Part shown: one piece after another, positions 26,953 to 40,098 of the stretch | Position numbering within the stretch: the stretch's first letter is position 1 | How the letters are laid out: every line of letters starts with the position of its first letter | Assembly (NCBI GenBank): GCA_025267735.1 | Contig: CM046299.1 | Coordinates: 22,900,232 to 22,964,231, forward strand | Reading direction: 5' to 3' | Length of the DNA: 64,000 nt | DNA from: Mactra quadrangularis | Lineage: Eukaryota; Mollusca; Bivalvia; Venerida; Mactridae | The notes under the pieces: generated by a model | The model's input: only the letters and a program-made list of their open reading frames with translations | Told to the model about the DNA's origin: nothing | Databases searched by the model: none | Program-made: the position numbers and the translations under genes

Positions 26953-27010
26953 CTTTCTCGTTCCCAGAGTCTAGTATTGAGAATCCTACTAGACTCTGGG
27001 AACGAGAATG
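26953..27010. mobile_element. CATTCTCG fold-back copy 1, exact 9-bp duplication
   Basis: A perfect 22-bp inverted repeat (TTCTCGTTCCCAGAGTCTAG and on) has a 10-base loop. CGAGAAACT flanks both sides exactly (26944-26952, 27011-27019). The copy is shorter than the 80-bp form at 53576. Confidence 0.75.
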
Positions 27011-30000
27011 CGAGAAACTGAACTATCCTCGGATCCAAATCATGTTCGATTTTTTAAATTTCTCCTTTTCGCAGGTTTTATCATTTCCAAAATTCAACAT
27101 TGTTTTGTTCGTAAACAGAATGTGTATTAGTAGTGAGCCCCCAAGTAATAATGTAATGTCTATGTAAAACTCTGTAAGTCATTCGAATGTTCTTACACCT
27201 TTTACACAGTCTTTTTGGCTCAGAGGAATGATTCCTCGAAGATATGACACAGTCCACTATGTTATTATGGTAAGAATGCCCATAGCATTGACTTTCTACA
27301 TAGTTTTGAGCGGTAGAAGACAGTCTCACAGCTCATAAAAATAATTAGACTTTTCTTAAAATGTCAGTGCTGAATGATCCAGTTTTAGACAAATAAACTT
27401 AAAAAATGCTTCAAGGTAAAACATGTCTGAGACTTGAATAAAAAAATAATGTCTACACCATTTAATAAGAAGATCGACAAGTTATCTTACGCCATATAAT
27501 AAAACTATCCTAAAATCGGATCAACTTCGTAAGTGTGCTGTTTCCAAATAATTCAAACATTTTCATTACAAATCACAGTTTTGTACATTTTAGCTACTGT
27601 AAAAATTCCATCAGGTTACAATTCAAACACTTTAAAACCAAACTAAGAAGAAAACTAAATAAATTTTGTAAATACCGCAATGGCTAATGACGAAACGTTT
27701 CCACTAAAACAATTTCAATGTAAACTAAGTTGTACATTCTTTGTACAAAATGGGAAGTTTTTGTGAATAACAACTGTTTTAATTAACTGTTTAATCCGTT
27801 GAAGGAGAGAGAGACAGAAGTTTTGTTTGTTCATACCCCGGATGACTTAATATATATGCAAGTAAACGTTTGAATCACATAAATTGGACAAGCCTGAAGT
27901 GTTAATCAGCGAAACATTTGATGCACGTGACGGTATTAAGTGTTTTATTTGATAACTTAGGGGACCAACCACGGAGATAGCGTATGAAATAAGAGACAAC
28001 CGGAATGACATTATTTAAGGGGAACAATTGTAAAATGGAATTGAGTGCCCCAAGGTCGCCTATCATCGCTTTTTTATCTCAATAAAATTTCATTACATAA
28101 ATACAACATACTTAATGTGCGAATGTAAAATAGAAAAATATATTAGAATAGTTACGATGATAATTATGTAGTTCAATTGAAGCATGATTGAGTGTCTGAT
28201 TTGGTTGTACACGCAAATATATAATAGAAAAAACTCCCAACAATACTCGAGAGGCTTTTGAATATGATATTAGTCTCGTATCTGGCATTTTATTATTGAG
28301 GAATCATTTCATCAAATAGCAAAAAATAATGGTTAATAATACACTACACATATATGTAATTACAAGCTATTCTCATTTTATTACGAGTCTATCATTAGGC
28401 TTGTGTGTATATTTACACATTTCATGGTACAAGCGATCCTTGGTGTTTTGAAAGTCCGTCATTAAGGTCTATGAATATCTGTGAAACATACAATACTACT
28501 TGTGCCAGTGTATGTTTTGACAGGGTCACACTCAGAAGAAAAATGTTTTGAAACATGCCATTACTTTGTTATGGTTTCATCGCACGGAAATATCATTATT
28601 CTAAGGATATATGGGAAATCCTGCTTACTGGTGATTTAACTAATAATAATAATACCTCTTTTCTTAAACATAATATGTGAAAATTACTTTCCCCGGCTTG
28701 TAAAAGTCAATTATGACACTTCGTCAATTATTTGTTAATTAGAATATACAAATTAATCATTAATTACATTTGGTATCAAGCATAGCTTTGTTGGTGACAT
28801 TAATAAATAAAAAATAATGTATATTGCATTAAGCACAGGTAATAAACTGCCGTTTATTTAAAGTTTTAAATATCATAGCTTTCAATGTCAGACGTACAAT
28901 TCATCATAATTGTAAAATGACGATCATTCTTTCTTTAAACTATGTAATTATATACAAATATAATTATAAGTATTATAATTATTTTATGGCGCATATAAAA
29001 TCCATGCGACCGGTTTTAATTCAATCCCGGTGTGACTACGCCAGTGTATAAAACACAGGACACCGGTCATGATTCAATCCCGGAATGAACATGCGACCCA
29101 CCAAAGGAACCGTTCGCGACATTTATTTATTTACTTTATTGGATGTTTTCTTTTCTTCAGCGTGGAAGAACAATTAAAGACAATAATTAATAAATAATAC
29201 AATGAAACATTTTAGAGATTTTTTTCTAAAATTAAAAAAAAACATTCGATATATAGTTGTAACCTCATAACATCGCAACGTCTGTTTATATAAACAGAAA
29301 TGTAAAATTGCAGAATTTCTTTGAAAATAAACAGTCACTTACCTGCACAACAATTGTCAGTAACACCACCAGAGAACTGTATATCTGCATTTTGTAGGTA
29401 AATCCTTCAAATATTCACTTATATCAATAATATTCTAAAAAATCAAACTCCACTCAAATTATAATACGGAACCATCTATATAATATATATTTGTACACTT
29501 AATTTATCCAAACATTTTGTTTGTTGTTATTTCTTTCACATTTATAAGAAATAATCAACAAAAATATAAATTATATTATTAAATCCATTTAATATTCATA
29601 AAAGACCGTCTAAGAAGCGGCTAAGAATCCATCCCTCACATTTAGTTAAGTTCACTTGTTCTTTTATAAAAACTCACGAAATACATAAAATGAATGAAAG
29701 TGAATTTTCACGTCATGAAGCACAGAAGATACAAATTATGACATTGTTTATGTATAATAACTTCCCATTTATCAAAACCATGTCACTAACAAGACTGCAG
29801 ATTTTCGCTAGTCAATGTTACATGTAACGAATGTCACTTTAAAAGATTTATTTCCACTTAAGCTGGACTTTCCCCCAAAACCGACCGAACACTACTACAC
29901 ACGTCAACTCTTTACTCCGAAACAAACTACCCACTAGATATAAACAAAATATATTCAAATATATATTTTAAATATCCAATTTTAATCCCAATCAGTAATA

Positions 30001-30724
30001 GTAAAATATAAAAAAAATCTATCCAGTTAATTTCAAGTTCATCAAAAAATAAAAATCACTATATTCAAATGTTTCAACCCAATCAGAGCTCAGAGGATCT
30101 CAACAACAGACTGGTTAAATATCAAATAATATTTCGAAAAAAAATCAAATAATATTTCACAATGATTTATAAATATACACTCCACCGTTTGTTTTTAACG
30201 TCTACTATTTAAACTGTACTATCGAAACGGATTGACTGAGCAGTCTACTCGAAACTCGATCATTTTAATGAAACCACTACTCCGATGTAGTCGCTATCCG
30301 TATATCGCGTCTTTAATACCAGCTCGGTAGATATATTTTTCGTACACTAAAATGTTCGCTCTGTGTTAAATAGCCCAACAAGAAATGCATCAATTGTTTA
30401 GCATTGTTATAGCTTATAAAAATCTTCATTGTTTGTATAACAGTGACGACTGACATTTAACGATAAAAATACACATGTTTTAAAAGTTAGTAATTTTACT
30501 GATGTAATTTTTGAAAAATTGAATTTTTAAGATTTAAAACTTTTTGTCACCAATATCTTGTAAAAATAAATTTAGAGATTCTGCAACTTTTATAACTTTT
30601 TTCTCAAAAGAAATTCTCAAAAGATAGTTATATCTTAAGTTTAAGGTTTAAAAGTGAATAGACGACTATAAAATTTTGGGAAAAAGTTCCAATTTAATGT
30701 TTTTATTAAAATAATTAAAATGTT
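27011..30724. other. No gene seen
   Basis: Apart from the two-copy repeat at 28996 and a short AAATCAAATAATATTTC direct repeat near 30120-30160, this is unstructured A+T-rich DNA. Confidence 0.5.
28996..29090 (+). repeat. Two-copy direct repeat around GATTCAATCCCGG
   Basis: GACCGGTTTTAATTCAATCC and CACCGGTCATGATTCAATCC, each followed by CGG, occur about 50 bp apart. ATTCAATCCC resembles a pol III B box, but no A box is evident. Confidence 0.45.
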
Positions 30725-30983
30725 TAGCTCGATAGTAAAACAAAATCGTACAACTAATCTCTCTCGAGTCCACTTCCTGGTTCCCTAGTAGTTTGCTAGT
30801 TGGACAGTTTCATGCTAAAGAAATCTTACAGCTTCCGAGTTCCCCAGTACTTAGCTAGTAAGATATTTTCTTGCTAACAGAAACAACGAGGTGGGTTTTG
30901 AATAAGATTTGAACCAATGCGGAGCTGGCTATCAAAGTGATTACCAGTCTAACATCGTAACCACTCGGCCATGTCTGCCCCTT
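30725..30983 (-). mobile_element. tRNA-derived SINE, family A, with internal duplication
   Basis: Minus-strand head GGCCGAGTGGTTACGATG and B-box region GGTTCAAATC. The segment from GCAAGAAA to GGAAGC, with CTAGTACTGGGGAAC-like sequence, occurs twice, making this copy about 50 bp longer than the one at 57634. Confidence 0.7.
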
Positions 30984-31881
30984 TAGTATTTAATGATGAA
31001 AGACTGCAAAATACATAGTTATGAATTTCGATCATTGAAATGCAGAAACCAAGATCTTTTTAATGGGCAACTTTTGGCGCTGACCCAGAGCTACTAGGCT
31101 TAAAGGTGACGCCGAACAACTTGGTTTCTTGTCAAACATGTCCTGAAGGGAGAATAGCTTGCTGACACTTACATGGTCAGATGTACTTGTAAGTGACAGT
31201 ACTTTAAAACCTTATTGAATAATAACGATCATAATGATATATCAATTAATGATTTCATTTCAATTTTAATGTTAATTATGGCTAGACTTATAAAGCGGCT
31301 TCTTTTAACATGCATAATGCAAAGTTCAATGACTATTGTATGTTTATCAAATGTCCATGTTCCTGAAAAGTTATTTCCATAAAATTATAGGATAAAACAG
31401 TTATAAAATTATTAATGTTAATGCCTGGCGTTCATCATAAGCTACTGTCCATTTAACATTGAACCCTATATACATGTTCCCTGATTTAACTAACTATATT
31501 TGAATACTTAAGACGACCAGTGAGATGATCGAATGTATGTTATTAGTAAAACATTCACAAGACCAGCTGGTCAGTCTTTCATTACACCAAACAAGTAATA
31601 CTCTCTGTCAAATTATCATTTATAAAGCATAAATGATTGGAAACACTACAGATTTTTGAAGGCGGCAATGAAAATAAAACTGCACAGGTGATAATATCAT
31701 TTTCATAAGAGCAAAATCAATTAAAAACTAAACCACTTAATATAATACTTTTATAATCATATTCCTCCAGTAGGAATATTAAGTGAGCTCTTGCTTGTAT
31801 ATAAGCTGGTTAATTTGTTCTGTTCAGAATTCTGATATAGATTTCATGACGTGCTTCCTCTTATCTCTGTATCATGTAGAA

Positions 31882-32206
31882 CTCTGCTCTGTTCTGTTCT
31901 TCTTAGCTCTGCTTTGTTCTGTTTTGTTCTGCTCTGCTCTGTCCTGTTTTGTTCTGCTCTGCTCTGTCCTGTTTTGTTCTGCTCTGCTCTGTCCTGCTTT
32001 GTTCTGCTCTGCTCTGTCCTGCTTTGTTCTGCTCTGCTCTGTCCTGTTTTGTTCTGCTCTGCTCTGCTCTGCTCAGCTCAGCTCTGCTTTGCTCTGCTTT
32101 GCTCTACTCTGCTCTGATTTGCTCTACTCTGCTCTGTATTGTTCCGTTTTGTTATGTTCTGTTCTGTTCCGTTTCTGTTCTGTTCGGTTCTGTTTCGTTC
32201 TGTTTT
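31882..32206 (+). repeat. Pentamer array (TTCTG/GCTCT) with a 25-bp higher-order unit
   Basis: Pentamers of CTCTG, TTCTG and related forms fill about 325 bp. Between 31936 and about 32060 a 25-bp block (GCTCTGTCCTGTTTTGTTCT plus GCTCT) repeats five times. Because the period is five and the units lack stops, three plus-strand frames stay open; their Cys/Ser/Leu-rich products are artefacts. Confidence 0.95.
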
Positions 32207-35200
32207 TGTGGCATTTATTTGTAAGTTAACATTGTACTGTTGACCTATTGTTCAAAATATGTATATTTCTCTCTACAACAATATTATAATAATTCATTGT
32301 CAATTTTGATGCCATTATATTATAAATCTAACAAATATCAAACAAGTAATCAGTGAAAATCATTGATACTTTCCATACGCCGCTATCGTGGATCATATTC
32401 AGTGTTAAATAATCTTTGTAGTATAAAAACAGGGTTCTAAGAAAATGTTGTGTTTGTACAAAACTTGTTGTATAAATTACAAGACTGAAAGAAAAGGAGG
32501 GGTATCTGTCATTGAAAATATTAGTGGAATGTTTCTATATCGTTTAGGATATAAATCATAGATGACTAGTCTGTCAATCTTGTGTATCTATGTTGATTGT
32601 ACAAGAAAATTATACAAGAATACTTACCTTGTATTTAGACTTACAGATATTTATGTTTAATAAACATATTTATTTTCACAAAATCTTTAAGAAATATTAC
32701 TCGTGGGGCGTCATGTATAAGTTTTTGATCGGAAGTTTTGAGCGAACGTGGATATATAGATTAGCGCTTTGCATTTAAATGGTTTCAAATTCTTGCAAAG
32801 TTTCATGGTCGGATCTTTCCTTGCAGTCGTAAATGATTCAGATTTAGTTCAGCCAAAAACTCGACACACAGATTGAAGGATGCCGACGACGTTATAGTGG
32901 GAAAAAGCTATTAGCATTTACCGGCCCCAGCCAGCACACTCAGTATGCCGCAGTATATGCAGACTCAAGCATGAACCTAAGCTAAAATGTCGTAGTTGAG
33001 ACATACTTTCCTTATTCTTCATCAACTGGGCTGCGATGTTTTAGGACTGCAGCAACTCATGGCAGTTATCACCTAACCCTATCTAAAATTGTATTATGAC
33101 ACGTTTTAACGGATTTTAGATGTTGGTTAAGTGTTGATATCATATAATAACCATATTCCTGGCTCGTGGTATTTCTTACACGTGATAAATTATTACATAA
33201 AAACTGAAAGGATTGCCAGCCAGTGGGCTTATGATACCTCAAAGTATATAATAACATAAACCATACCTGTTATCTTTGGACTTGTTAATCAGTTAATCTT
33301 TGCTTAATTAGTTTAATACATGATATAAACAGCATGGAATATCTAACACCCGTACAAAGCACCGACTAAACTCATAAGTTACTTGATCTCATGCCGGGTT
33401 AATATTTTTTATTTCCCTGCATTTTAAAACTTTTGCACACTTCGGAGTTTACTCTGGCTCTTATGAATATCTTTTACATACAAAAAAGCGATGCAATATC
33501 GGCGATGGAAAAATATGAGAAATAGAAGCCTAATTATGTATGAGTTATTTATTTGCGTCAGAACAGAGCAGACAAGAAGAGCGTATTCATTAAGAAAAAT
33601 TCAAAATGCATTACATGTATTCGCAAGCACAAATATACAATATAACTATTTTTACTCGTACAGGTATCTATTAACTTAAATTTGGGCAAAAAATATTAAC
33701 TAAATTACTCACTTATAAATACTATGTATAGCTATATAATAACACACTATTAAAGAACAATAAAAAATCTTAATTTGGACCACGAGACCGTCTCGTGATG
33801 AAAAAAAATACATATCATAGTTTCAAATAAGTACTAAAATAGGACAAATTCGCTCTATCCAAAAAATGATAGCAATAAAATTATGCTTGCCGGTAAAAAT
33901 GCATTGTATAACGGGATTTGGTTATTTCCTACTTTTTGTATATAAGATATTTTGATTTTGAGGCTGTAAATAACTTTGTTTTGTTGAATAGCTTTATCTT
34001 GTTACTGCTCTGTTCTTGGATATCCGTTCATTTCAGCTCATCTACAGGCTCGATTCTTGTTCTTGTTCTGTCCATTCTCGTACCCAGAGTCTAGAAGGAT
34101 TCTCGATACTAGTTAGATCGAGAATGTTGATAACCTCGGGGTACGAGAATGTGTTCTATCCTCAGATTTAAGGTTTTAAGTTCAATGTCCTATTGCCTTT
34201 AGTTCTATGGCATATGCCATATTAAGTACTCTGTTATTTATCTATAACGTTTGTTTCCAATGATATATGTGAGATGAAATATCTATAATAAAAAACAATT
34301 CACACAGGGGCGGCTAGTAAATCTGTCACAATAAGAAGCACTCAGTACTGTCAAATATATCGACGATACCAAGAGTTATCTTTCTTTCTATCTGCATTGA
34401 AGATTACACAATCTCAGCGTTGTAATATTTAATAATAAAACATCTGTAAACTAAACTGGAAACATTCAATAAAACAGGAGACTAAACCAGAAGACAATCA
34501 AATATTTTATCATGTCTGGAAATCAAAACACAAGCCATAGGTAGGAGATAACTTGAAAGCAAATCTATCTTTAATTGCGCTCGAGCAATCGATCAGAGTG
34601 GCCGCTTTGTAACTAAGGTGCTAGACTGTTACGCGTCCCATTGTTCGGACACAATGAAGGACAATAAAATACGATGACCAATAGATACTTGTTAATTGGT
34701 CTAGCGGTAATTGTCAAAGATGCAATTAAAGTTCTTGCTTTAAGTAAAATGAGATCTATATCTGCCCTAACACGTATGTAGATATACATCTTTGCATTAC
34801 TTTTATCACTTTGGGTTTTTATTATTACTAAGAGCGAAAAGCAGCGTTTTTGGAAAAGCTAGAATAAAAGATGTCAATTTGTTTGAGTTTTTGCCACTAA
34901 CCAGATACATTTTTAGCATATTTTCTAACCAATTCTGAAGAAAAAGTGTCCAATAAATGCCATTCATATACCGTTCAACTGTTCAGTATACTTATTACGT
35001 TATGAGTTATTATCAAATAAACATCATTTTATGTATTATTATAAGAAAGATATTTTTGTAAAACATTGAACTTTACTATATGTAAAAATACAAACTATCT
35101 GTATATATATATGTTTAACATAAATGTTACAGTTAAACCTCGGTATTGAAACCAACACGATGCAGTAATGTTCCAGAATAAAGACCACCTGGGCTATTGA

Positions 35201-35326
35201 AACAATCATACGAAGGGTTTGCATTATATAACGACTTGTACATCCTTAAAACATATCCCGGGAAGAAAATGTGGTCATACATGTATATCAAGATTGTTAA
35301 GCTATTAAGACCATCTATTTCGCCTG
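32207..35326. other. No gene seen
   Basis: Contains one fold-back copy at 34073 and a small palindrome, CACGAGACCGTCTCGTG, near 33781. The frames are short and without domains. Confidence 0.5.
34073..34151. mobile_element. CATTCTCG fold-back copy 2
   Basis: A 79-bp unit with ends CATTCTCGTACCC and GGGTACGAGAATG. The flanks TGTTCTGTC and TGTTCTATC match at 8 of 9 positions. The left arm is of the GTCTAGAAGGATTCTCG type and the right arm of the GATAACCTCGG type, so the arms are mixed. Confidence 0.7.
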
Positions 35327-35692
35327 TAGGGCTGTCACGATATACCGGTATACCGGAATATTGCAATACGCAGCTGCGGCAATACGTACCGGTACTTGGC
35401 AATATTTTTTGTTTCATTAGAAAATTCTTCCCTTCGCAAAATAAAAGCAGCTACGAGTCAGTTTTTCCATTGTTCATTCAATATAAGCCTTAGTTGCAAG
35501 AATTGACCGATTTGGGCGCGTTCGATTGATTGTATGGAACATGTGCAGAACATGTTCTTGAATCGAATACTTCTCGGCAGAAATTTGTGAATAAAGCATG
35601 GCGTCCAGGAACTTGGTTGCTATGATGTTCTGCAGCTAAGGGGCGATTGTTTTTTTTTCAATCTAAGCATCTTTCGTATCGTGACAGCCCTA
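35327..35692. mobile_element. hAT-like MITE with TAGGGCTGTCACGATA ends
   Basis: The left end TAGGGCTGTCACGATA is repeated inverted at 35677-35692. The flanking octamers TTCGCCTG and TTTACCTG match at 6 of 8 positions, consistent with an aged 8-bp hAT duplication. The left part holds ACCGGTA palindromes (ATACCGGTATACCGG, GTACCGGTAC). No transposase frame. Confidence 0.7.
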
Positions 35693-35817
35693 TTTACCTG
35701 TAATACGATTTTCTTCATAATTAAACGATTTTGTCTTAAGATTGTCGTAACTTAGGAACTTACGACAAACGTAAGATATGTTCTGTGATAAGGGCTACAT
35801 ATTTCTTTAGGTGTAAT

Positions 35818-36093
35818 CATAGGCGACCGGAATGGTTCCGAGACGACATCATGCATGTATATACATATGTGGTATATTACTCAATATGATAATTTATAAT
35901 GGAGAAACTGGCTTCTAAATGAAATTTGGTAAAAATCTACCATTTTAAAAGTGATGATGCCTTTTTTATATCAAGAATTGCCTGCAAGACTGTAGTAAGT
36001 ACAATATATTACAGAACGAGTTACTACAGTCTTGCGAGGAACCCTCGATATGAGTACATCGTGTTTGTATCAGAACCGAGCCGGATGCCTATG
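35818..36093. mobile_element. hAT-like MITE, CATAGGCGACCGG ends, exact 8-bp duplication
   Basis: The inverted ends CATAGGCGACCGGAATGG and CCGGATGCCTATG lie between identical GGTGTAAT octamers (35810-35817, 36094-36101). Inside is a perfect 15-bp inverted repeat, GCAAGACTGTAGTAA, at 35984-35998 and 36021-36035. The frame starting at 35926 lies inside it and is not a gene. Confidence 0.7.
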
Positions 36094-38454
36094 GGTGTAA
36101 TATGGACTTTATGAAAGAGTTTACTATACGTATTTGGATAATGATTAATGCATAATTAATTATATAGTGCTGTTGTAAATATTAAATGAAATTCTGTTTA
36201 ATTGTTCTGATGTAAATACGCTATATGTAAACTGTATAATATTGTCATTATTATAACCTAAATAACTGCATTAACTTAATCATATTAATGATAATAAAAT
36301 GTGAATTCCGTTAACAATGTTATTTGTTTTAAATATATAAAATTAGATTAATGATACTAATTAATAGTGTTCATTAATTATGGAAGTTGCGCATACTGCA
36401 TGCTGTTATATTATTTACATGTAATTTAGGTATGCAATTCAATGAAATAAATTAGCGATTCATTTTTTGCAGAGCAATTTTGCCTCATCGCTTCATCCTT
36501 TCTTACCTACATGTAATTAAATCAACGACGCTGCCGAGACAATGTTAATAGAATATAATTTACCTTCAAATTTACCTTTTCAAATGCTTTTATCTTAAGT
36601 TTATGTTTTCTGTATCAAGTAATTGCTTTAATCGAGGCAAGGCATTGTGCAATTTTGTTTCGATGATTTAATAAGTTTTAATAAGGGTCCGCAAGCTCCA
36701 TAAGGGTGCATATTATGTGCAGATCCCATCATTTCATTTCGTTCCTATTTACGCCTATAACGGACAGTCGGACACCACAACGTTGAGGTCCCAAACTGAC
36801 CACAACAAAGTCAACATGGGATTTCTGGTTTAAGCAAAATAATCACCAAGGCCATATGTTTTTCCAACCTTAATAATGAAAACAGTTTAACATGGTCATA
36901 CTCTATACATTGGTCTAACTAAAAAGACTAGACCACGCACGACCACAGCCCATCATACAAAAAAAGGTCAACTGATTGAGGACAAATGTTTTATTTCATG
37001 TTTTTAGTATTCTAACATAATGCTAAACTACTACAAAGTCTAAACAGCCAAGACGATTGTAAAACTACTTTATCATATCGGCGTTTTTGTCCATCTTAAC
37101 CACAGGAAGTGCACAAAACCCATGATGGCAATCACCCCATTATATGGGCGGTGTATACATTATGGACCGCCAAATGTGCATGTACGACTGTCCAAACTGA
37201 ACATTAAACAAGTATTATTGATGTATTCTGTTTAAAACAGGTGATTTAAGACATTATACATGTTTTTGTAGTGACCGCTTGCTGGACATGTGTACAATCG
37301 TGTTTACATGACGGACGCTAGTCAACTCCGGTCACTGGTCTAACAGTATAGTGTATTTTGCACTTTTGAATTAATCGTCTCAAACAAACCATTTAATATA
37401 TTTTGGTTTACGGAAATTGTATTCGGGAGTTTCCGACTGTTTTCGTGGGCAACTAATCATTGGTATATAGTTTAGACTTGGAATCTATTCTAAGATAGTG
37501 TCTGAAGCAGTTGCCATTTAATTTAATGTTTTCCAAGCAGTCCATACGCCTTTGTGTTCTTTATAATATTTTCTCATATTTTATCAAAATGTAGAACTGG
37601 CCATCCAATGATTAGAAATATAACAACCCAGTCTTAGATTTCTGTATTCGGAACACATCGGCGACAGCTGCGCTACATTCTGTTGATCGTCAATTGACGG
37701 AATCACCCGAGTGGTTTTCCGACTGGGATTTCTGGTCAAGTTTTAAGAAGAAGATTGGCGTTCTAGAGCGTTATATAACAGCTCGACAACACCTTGGTTA
37801 TTAATGCTCTATTGAACTTACAGCAACTATTATCAGTTACGTATAGTTCGGCATTATTGTTTTAAGGTTACGTCATAACAATAATCTGTATATCTTTAAA
37901 CAAGAAGACACCATGTCTGAAGGGAATAGTTACATTTAACGGTTGACAGAAAACAAAGTAAAAACACAAATGTTAATGTCTCGTAACTCACCTTACCCCG
38001 AAACCTTTCATCATTTCACGTAAATAAATATCAAAGAGAGGGATAATTTGTATAAATTCTCTCTGTTATTTCAGTTACGTAACTCTCATTCCTTCTCACG
38101 AGATTTCGACGATAAAAACACTAGAGCGTTAATTGGGCGTTAGTTTTTGTTTGTATTAGAAGTATTGAAGCATATTTTAGGTGTCATCTTTAAATGCTTT
38201 GACAAGATTGCAGCAAAATGTCGATCTGATCAAGATTTAATATCAGTTAATTGATCTACAATAATTTCCCTCAGGACTATGAAGTAAATGACATCGTTAG
38301 GATCATTTTGTATGACATTAATATCATAAGAATGCTGAGAAAGTTTCTTTAATAATTATTTGAATGGTAAGGATTAATTGTCGACATAATGAATTAGATT
38401 TTCAACTGAAAGCGTTTTTAATGATGATAATGACTTTGATGATGTTTATTGTTT
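36094..38454. other. No gene seen
   Basis: Small palindrome CGTCAATTGACG at 37688-37699 and a partial dispersed repeat at 36685. Nothing else is recognisable. Confidence 0.5.
36685..36740 (+). repeat. Partial copy of the 38900 dispersed repeat
   Basis: AGGGTCCGCAAGCTCCATAA then GGGTGCATATTATGTGCAGA matches the 5' part of the copy at 38900. The GCCCTCACC block is missing. Confidence 0.45.
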
Positions 38455-38655
38455 AGTTTGTCACCTTGGTTCGTCCACAATATGGATGCCTTATGTGCAG
38501 ACCCATGCCAGAACTAAACTCAAACAGGCTAAGTATTCAGGAGACATTCTGTTAAGATGAATCTTTTCTTCCGTTGAGCTGTGATTATAATACAGCCTCT
38601 TCTGCGGTGTTTATCGCCCTCACCATTTCTCAACCGGACTTGGGACCGGCTACTT
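38455..38655 (+). repeat. Dispersed repeat, copy 1 (GCCCTCACCATT...GGGACC)
   Basis: It contains CTTATGTGCAGACCC and, from 38616, CGCCCTCACCATTTCTCAAC followed by CGGACTTGGGACCGGC. The same two blocks in the same order occur at 38900-39065. Confidence 0.55.
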
Positions 38656-38899
38656 CTACTCTCAAGCTACGATCTATCCTTATATCACTGGACTTAGACA
38701 ACAATCTTAGTCCATGAGATGGCTTGCGTTGCTTGATGTCAATGTCTACTTTAACTTTCCTTATCAATTAGTCTCCTCTGAGATTATCATCTCTGGTGTT
38801 ATTATAAGGACCAATTGTATGTCCTTTGTTGGTACAATGTTCATAACTAGCTTCTTTAAATGAAGTCTTTATACTTTTTGAGGTATAGATTTTCAACAG

Positions 38900-39065
38900 G
38901 GTCCGTTACTTAAGGGTGCAGTATGTACATATCCTGGCTAGATTTTAAGCATAGCATAATTGTCTGGAAAGACATGAAAAAAACATTTTCCTGTGCCGGT
39001 CTTCTTGAGGTCTCAGCATCAGATTGCCCTCACCATTGCTCGGCCGGGCTTGGGACCAGCTATGA
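38900..39065 (+). repeat. Dispersed repeat, copy 2
   Basis: AGGGTCCG, TAAGGGTGCAGTATGTACAT and, from 39025, GCCCTCACCATTGCTCGGCC followed by GGGCTTGGGACCAGC. The first two blocks also occur at 36685-36740 (AGGGTCCG, ATAAGGGTGCATATTATGTGC). Frames across it are artefacts. Confidence 0.55.
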
Positions 39066-39887
39066 CTGGTTTTGTTCAGCTGATGGGATTTGCTTTAAAT
39101 GTTCTATTAGTCTCTCATCCAGTAAGTTGTCACCCTCTCTCACTTATATACAATGTAGTCGGTCTAACAAGTCACAAAATTATTAATCACATGTTAATAT
39201 TGAACAAATGAAGTATAATTAGTTTTGTCTCTCCTTAATGAGAACAGGATGTTTTAATTCTACAACAGGGTCAATGTTTTATCGGTCATATTGTTCTAGC
39301 ATCATAATATATTGTATAAGGTATAAAATGAAATATAGTAAATGTCAGTTATACATTGGTCATTATTTTAACGTAATTTTATATCACCTTGAATGGTAGG
39401 GGGAGAACTGTCATAGAGATTCAATTACTGCTTTCCTAATACATTTATCTAAATAAATTTTTGACTTAAAAATTCAAAGTACTTTTAGGAAATTTATTTT
39501 AGGAATTTGCTGCATTAAGCAATGTCCTTTAGGATGCTATAAGATTTTGTACAGTAAAGTTTCACAACCTGGATCACCAAAATCGACGGTCTTGATGGAG
39601 GAGTGGTCCTAATCTAGGGATTTTTTTCTCAAATTAAGCCTTTCGAACTTAAAAATCGTCAACATTCGTATATTCCTGCAAGATCTAGAGTGGTCTTTAT
39701 AGCGAATATTACTGTAGCGGGTACTGGTTAGAACTGATAAAAGAACAATTAATTGCAGCACATTGGTTCTAGAACATTTGTTTCATAAAAACAAAATCGG
39801 CATTCCTGAACGATCGATACAAGCTATGCGATATTTACCGCGATATTTTATAAATACCGCGATGTACCGCGATGACAATGTTAGTCT

Positions 39888-39929
39888 AATTCTCGTACCC
39901 AATCTTGATAACCTCTGAGTACGAGAATG
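39888..39929. mobile_element. CATTCTCG fold-back copy 3, shortened, exact 9-bp duplication
   Basis: A 42-bp remnant with ends ATTCTCGTACCC and GTACGAGAATG, flanked by TGTTAGTCT on both sides exactly (39879-39887, 39930-39938). It has lost most of one arm. Confidence 0.7.
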
Positions 39930-40098
39930 TGTTAGTCTCTGCACCCAGTCTTTCTTGCATAACAAACTAGTATAATGTATCACTGTATATTCAGAATGGA
40001 GTAATTATCAGTAATGATAAATTTGTCATTCTATGTCGTTAAATATTAATTTATTAAACTTCCAATTACATTCAAACCTGAATGGACAGTCACCTTTG

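Noticed and set aside
31783..32229. Three overlapping plus-strand frames rich in Cys, Ser, Leu
   Set aside because: They read the pentamer array in three registers. A 5-bp repeat lacking stops is open in every frame; the products have no domain.
34590..34670. tRNA-like sequence (AGTGGCCGCTTTGTAACTAAG)
   Set aside because: The B-box region (TTGTTCGGACAC) is too poor, and no SINE body follows.
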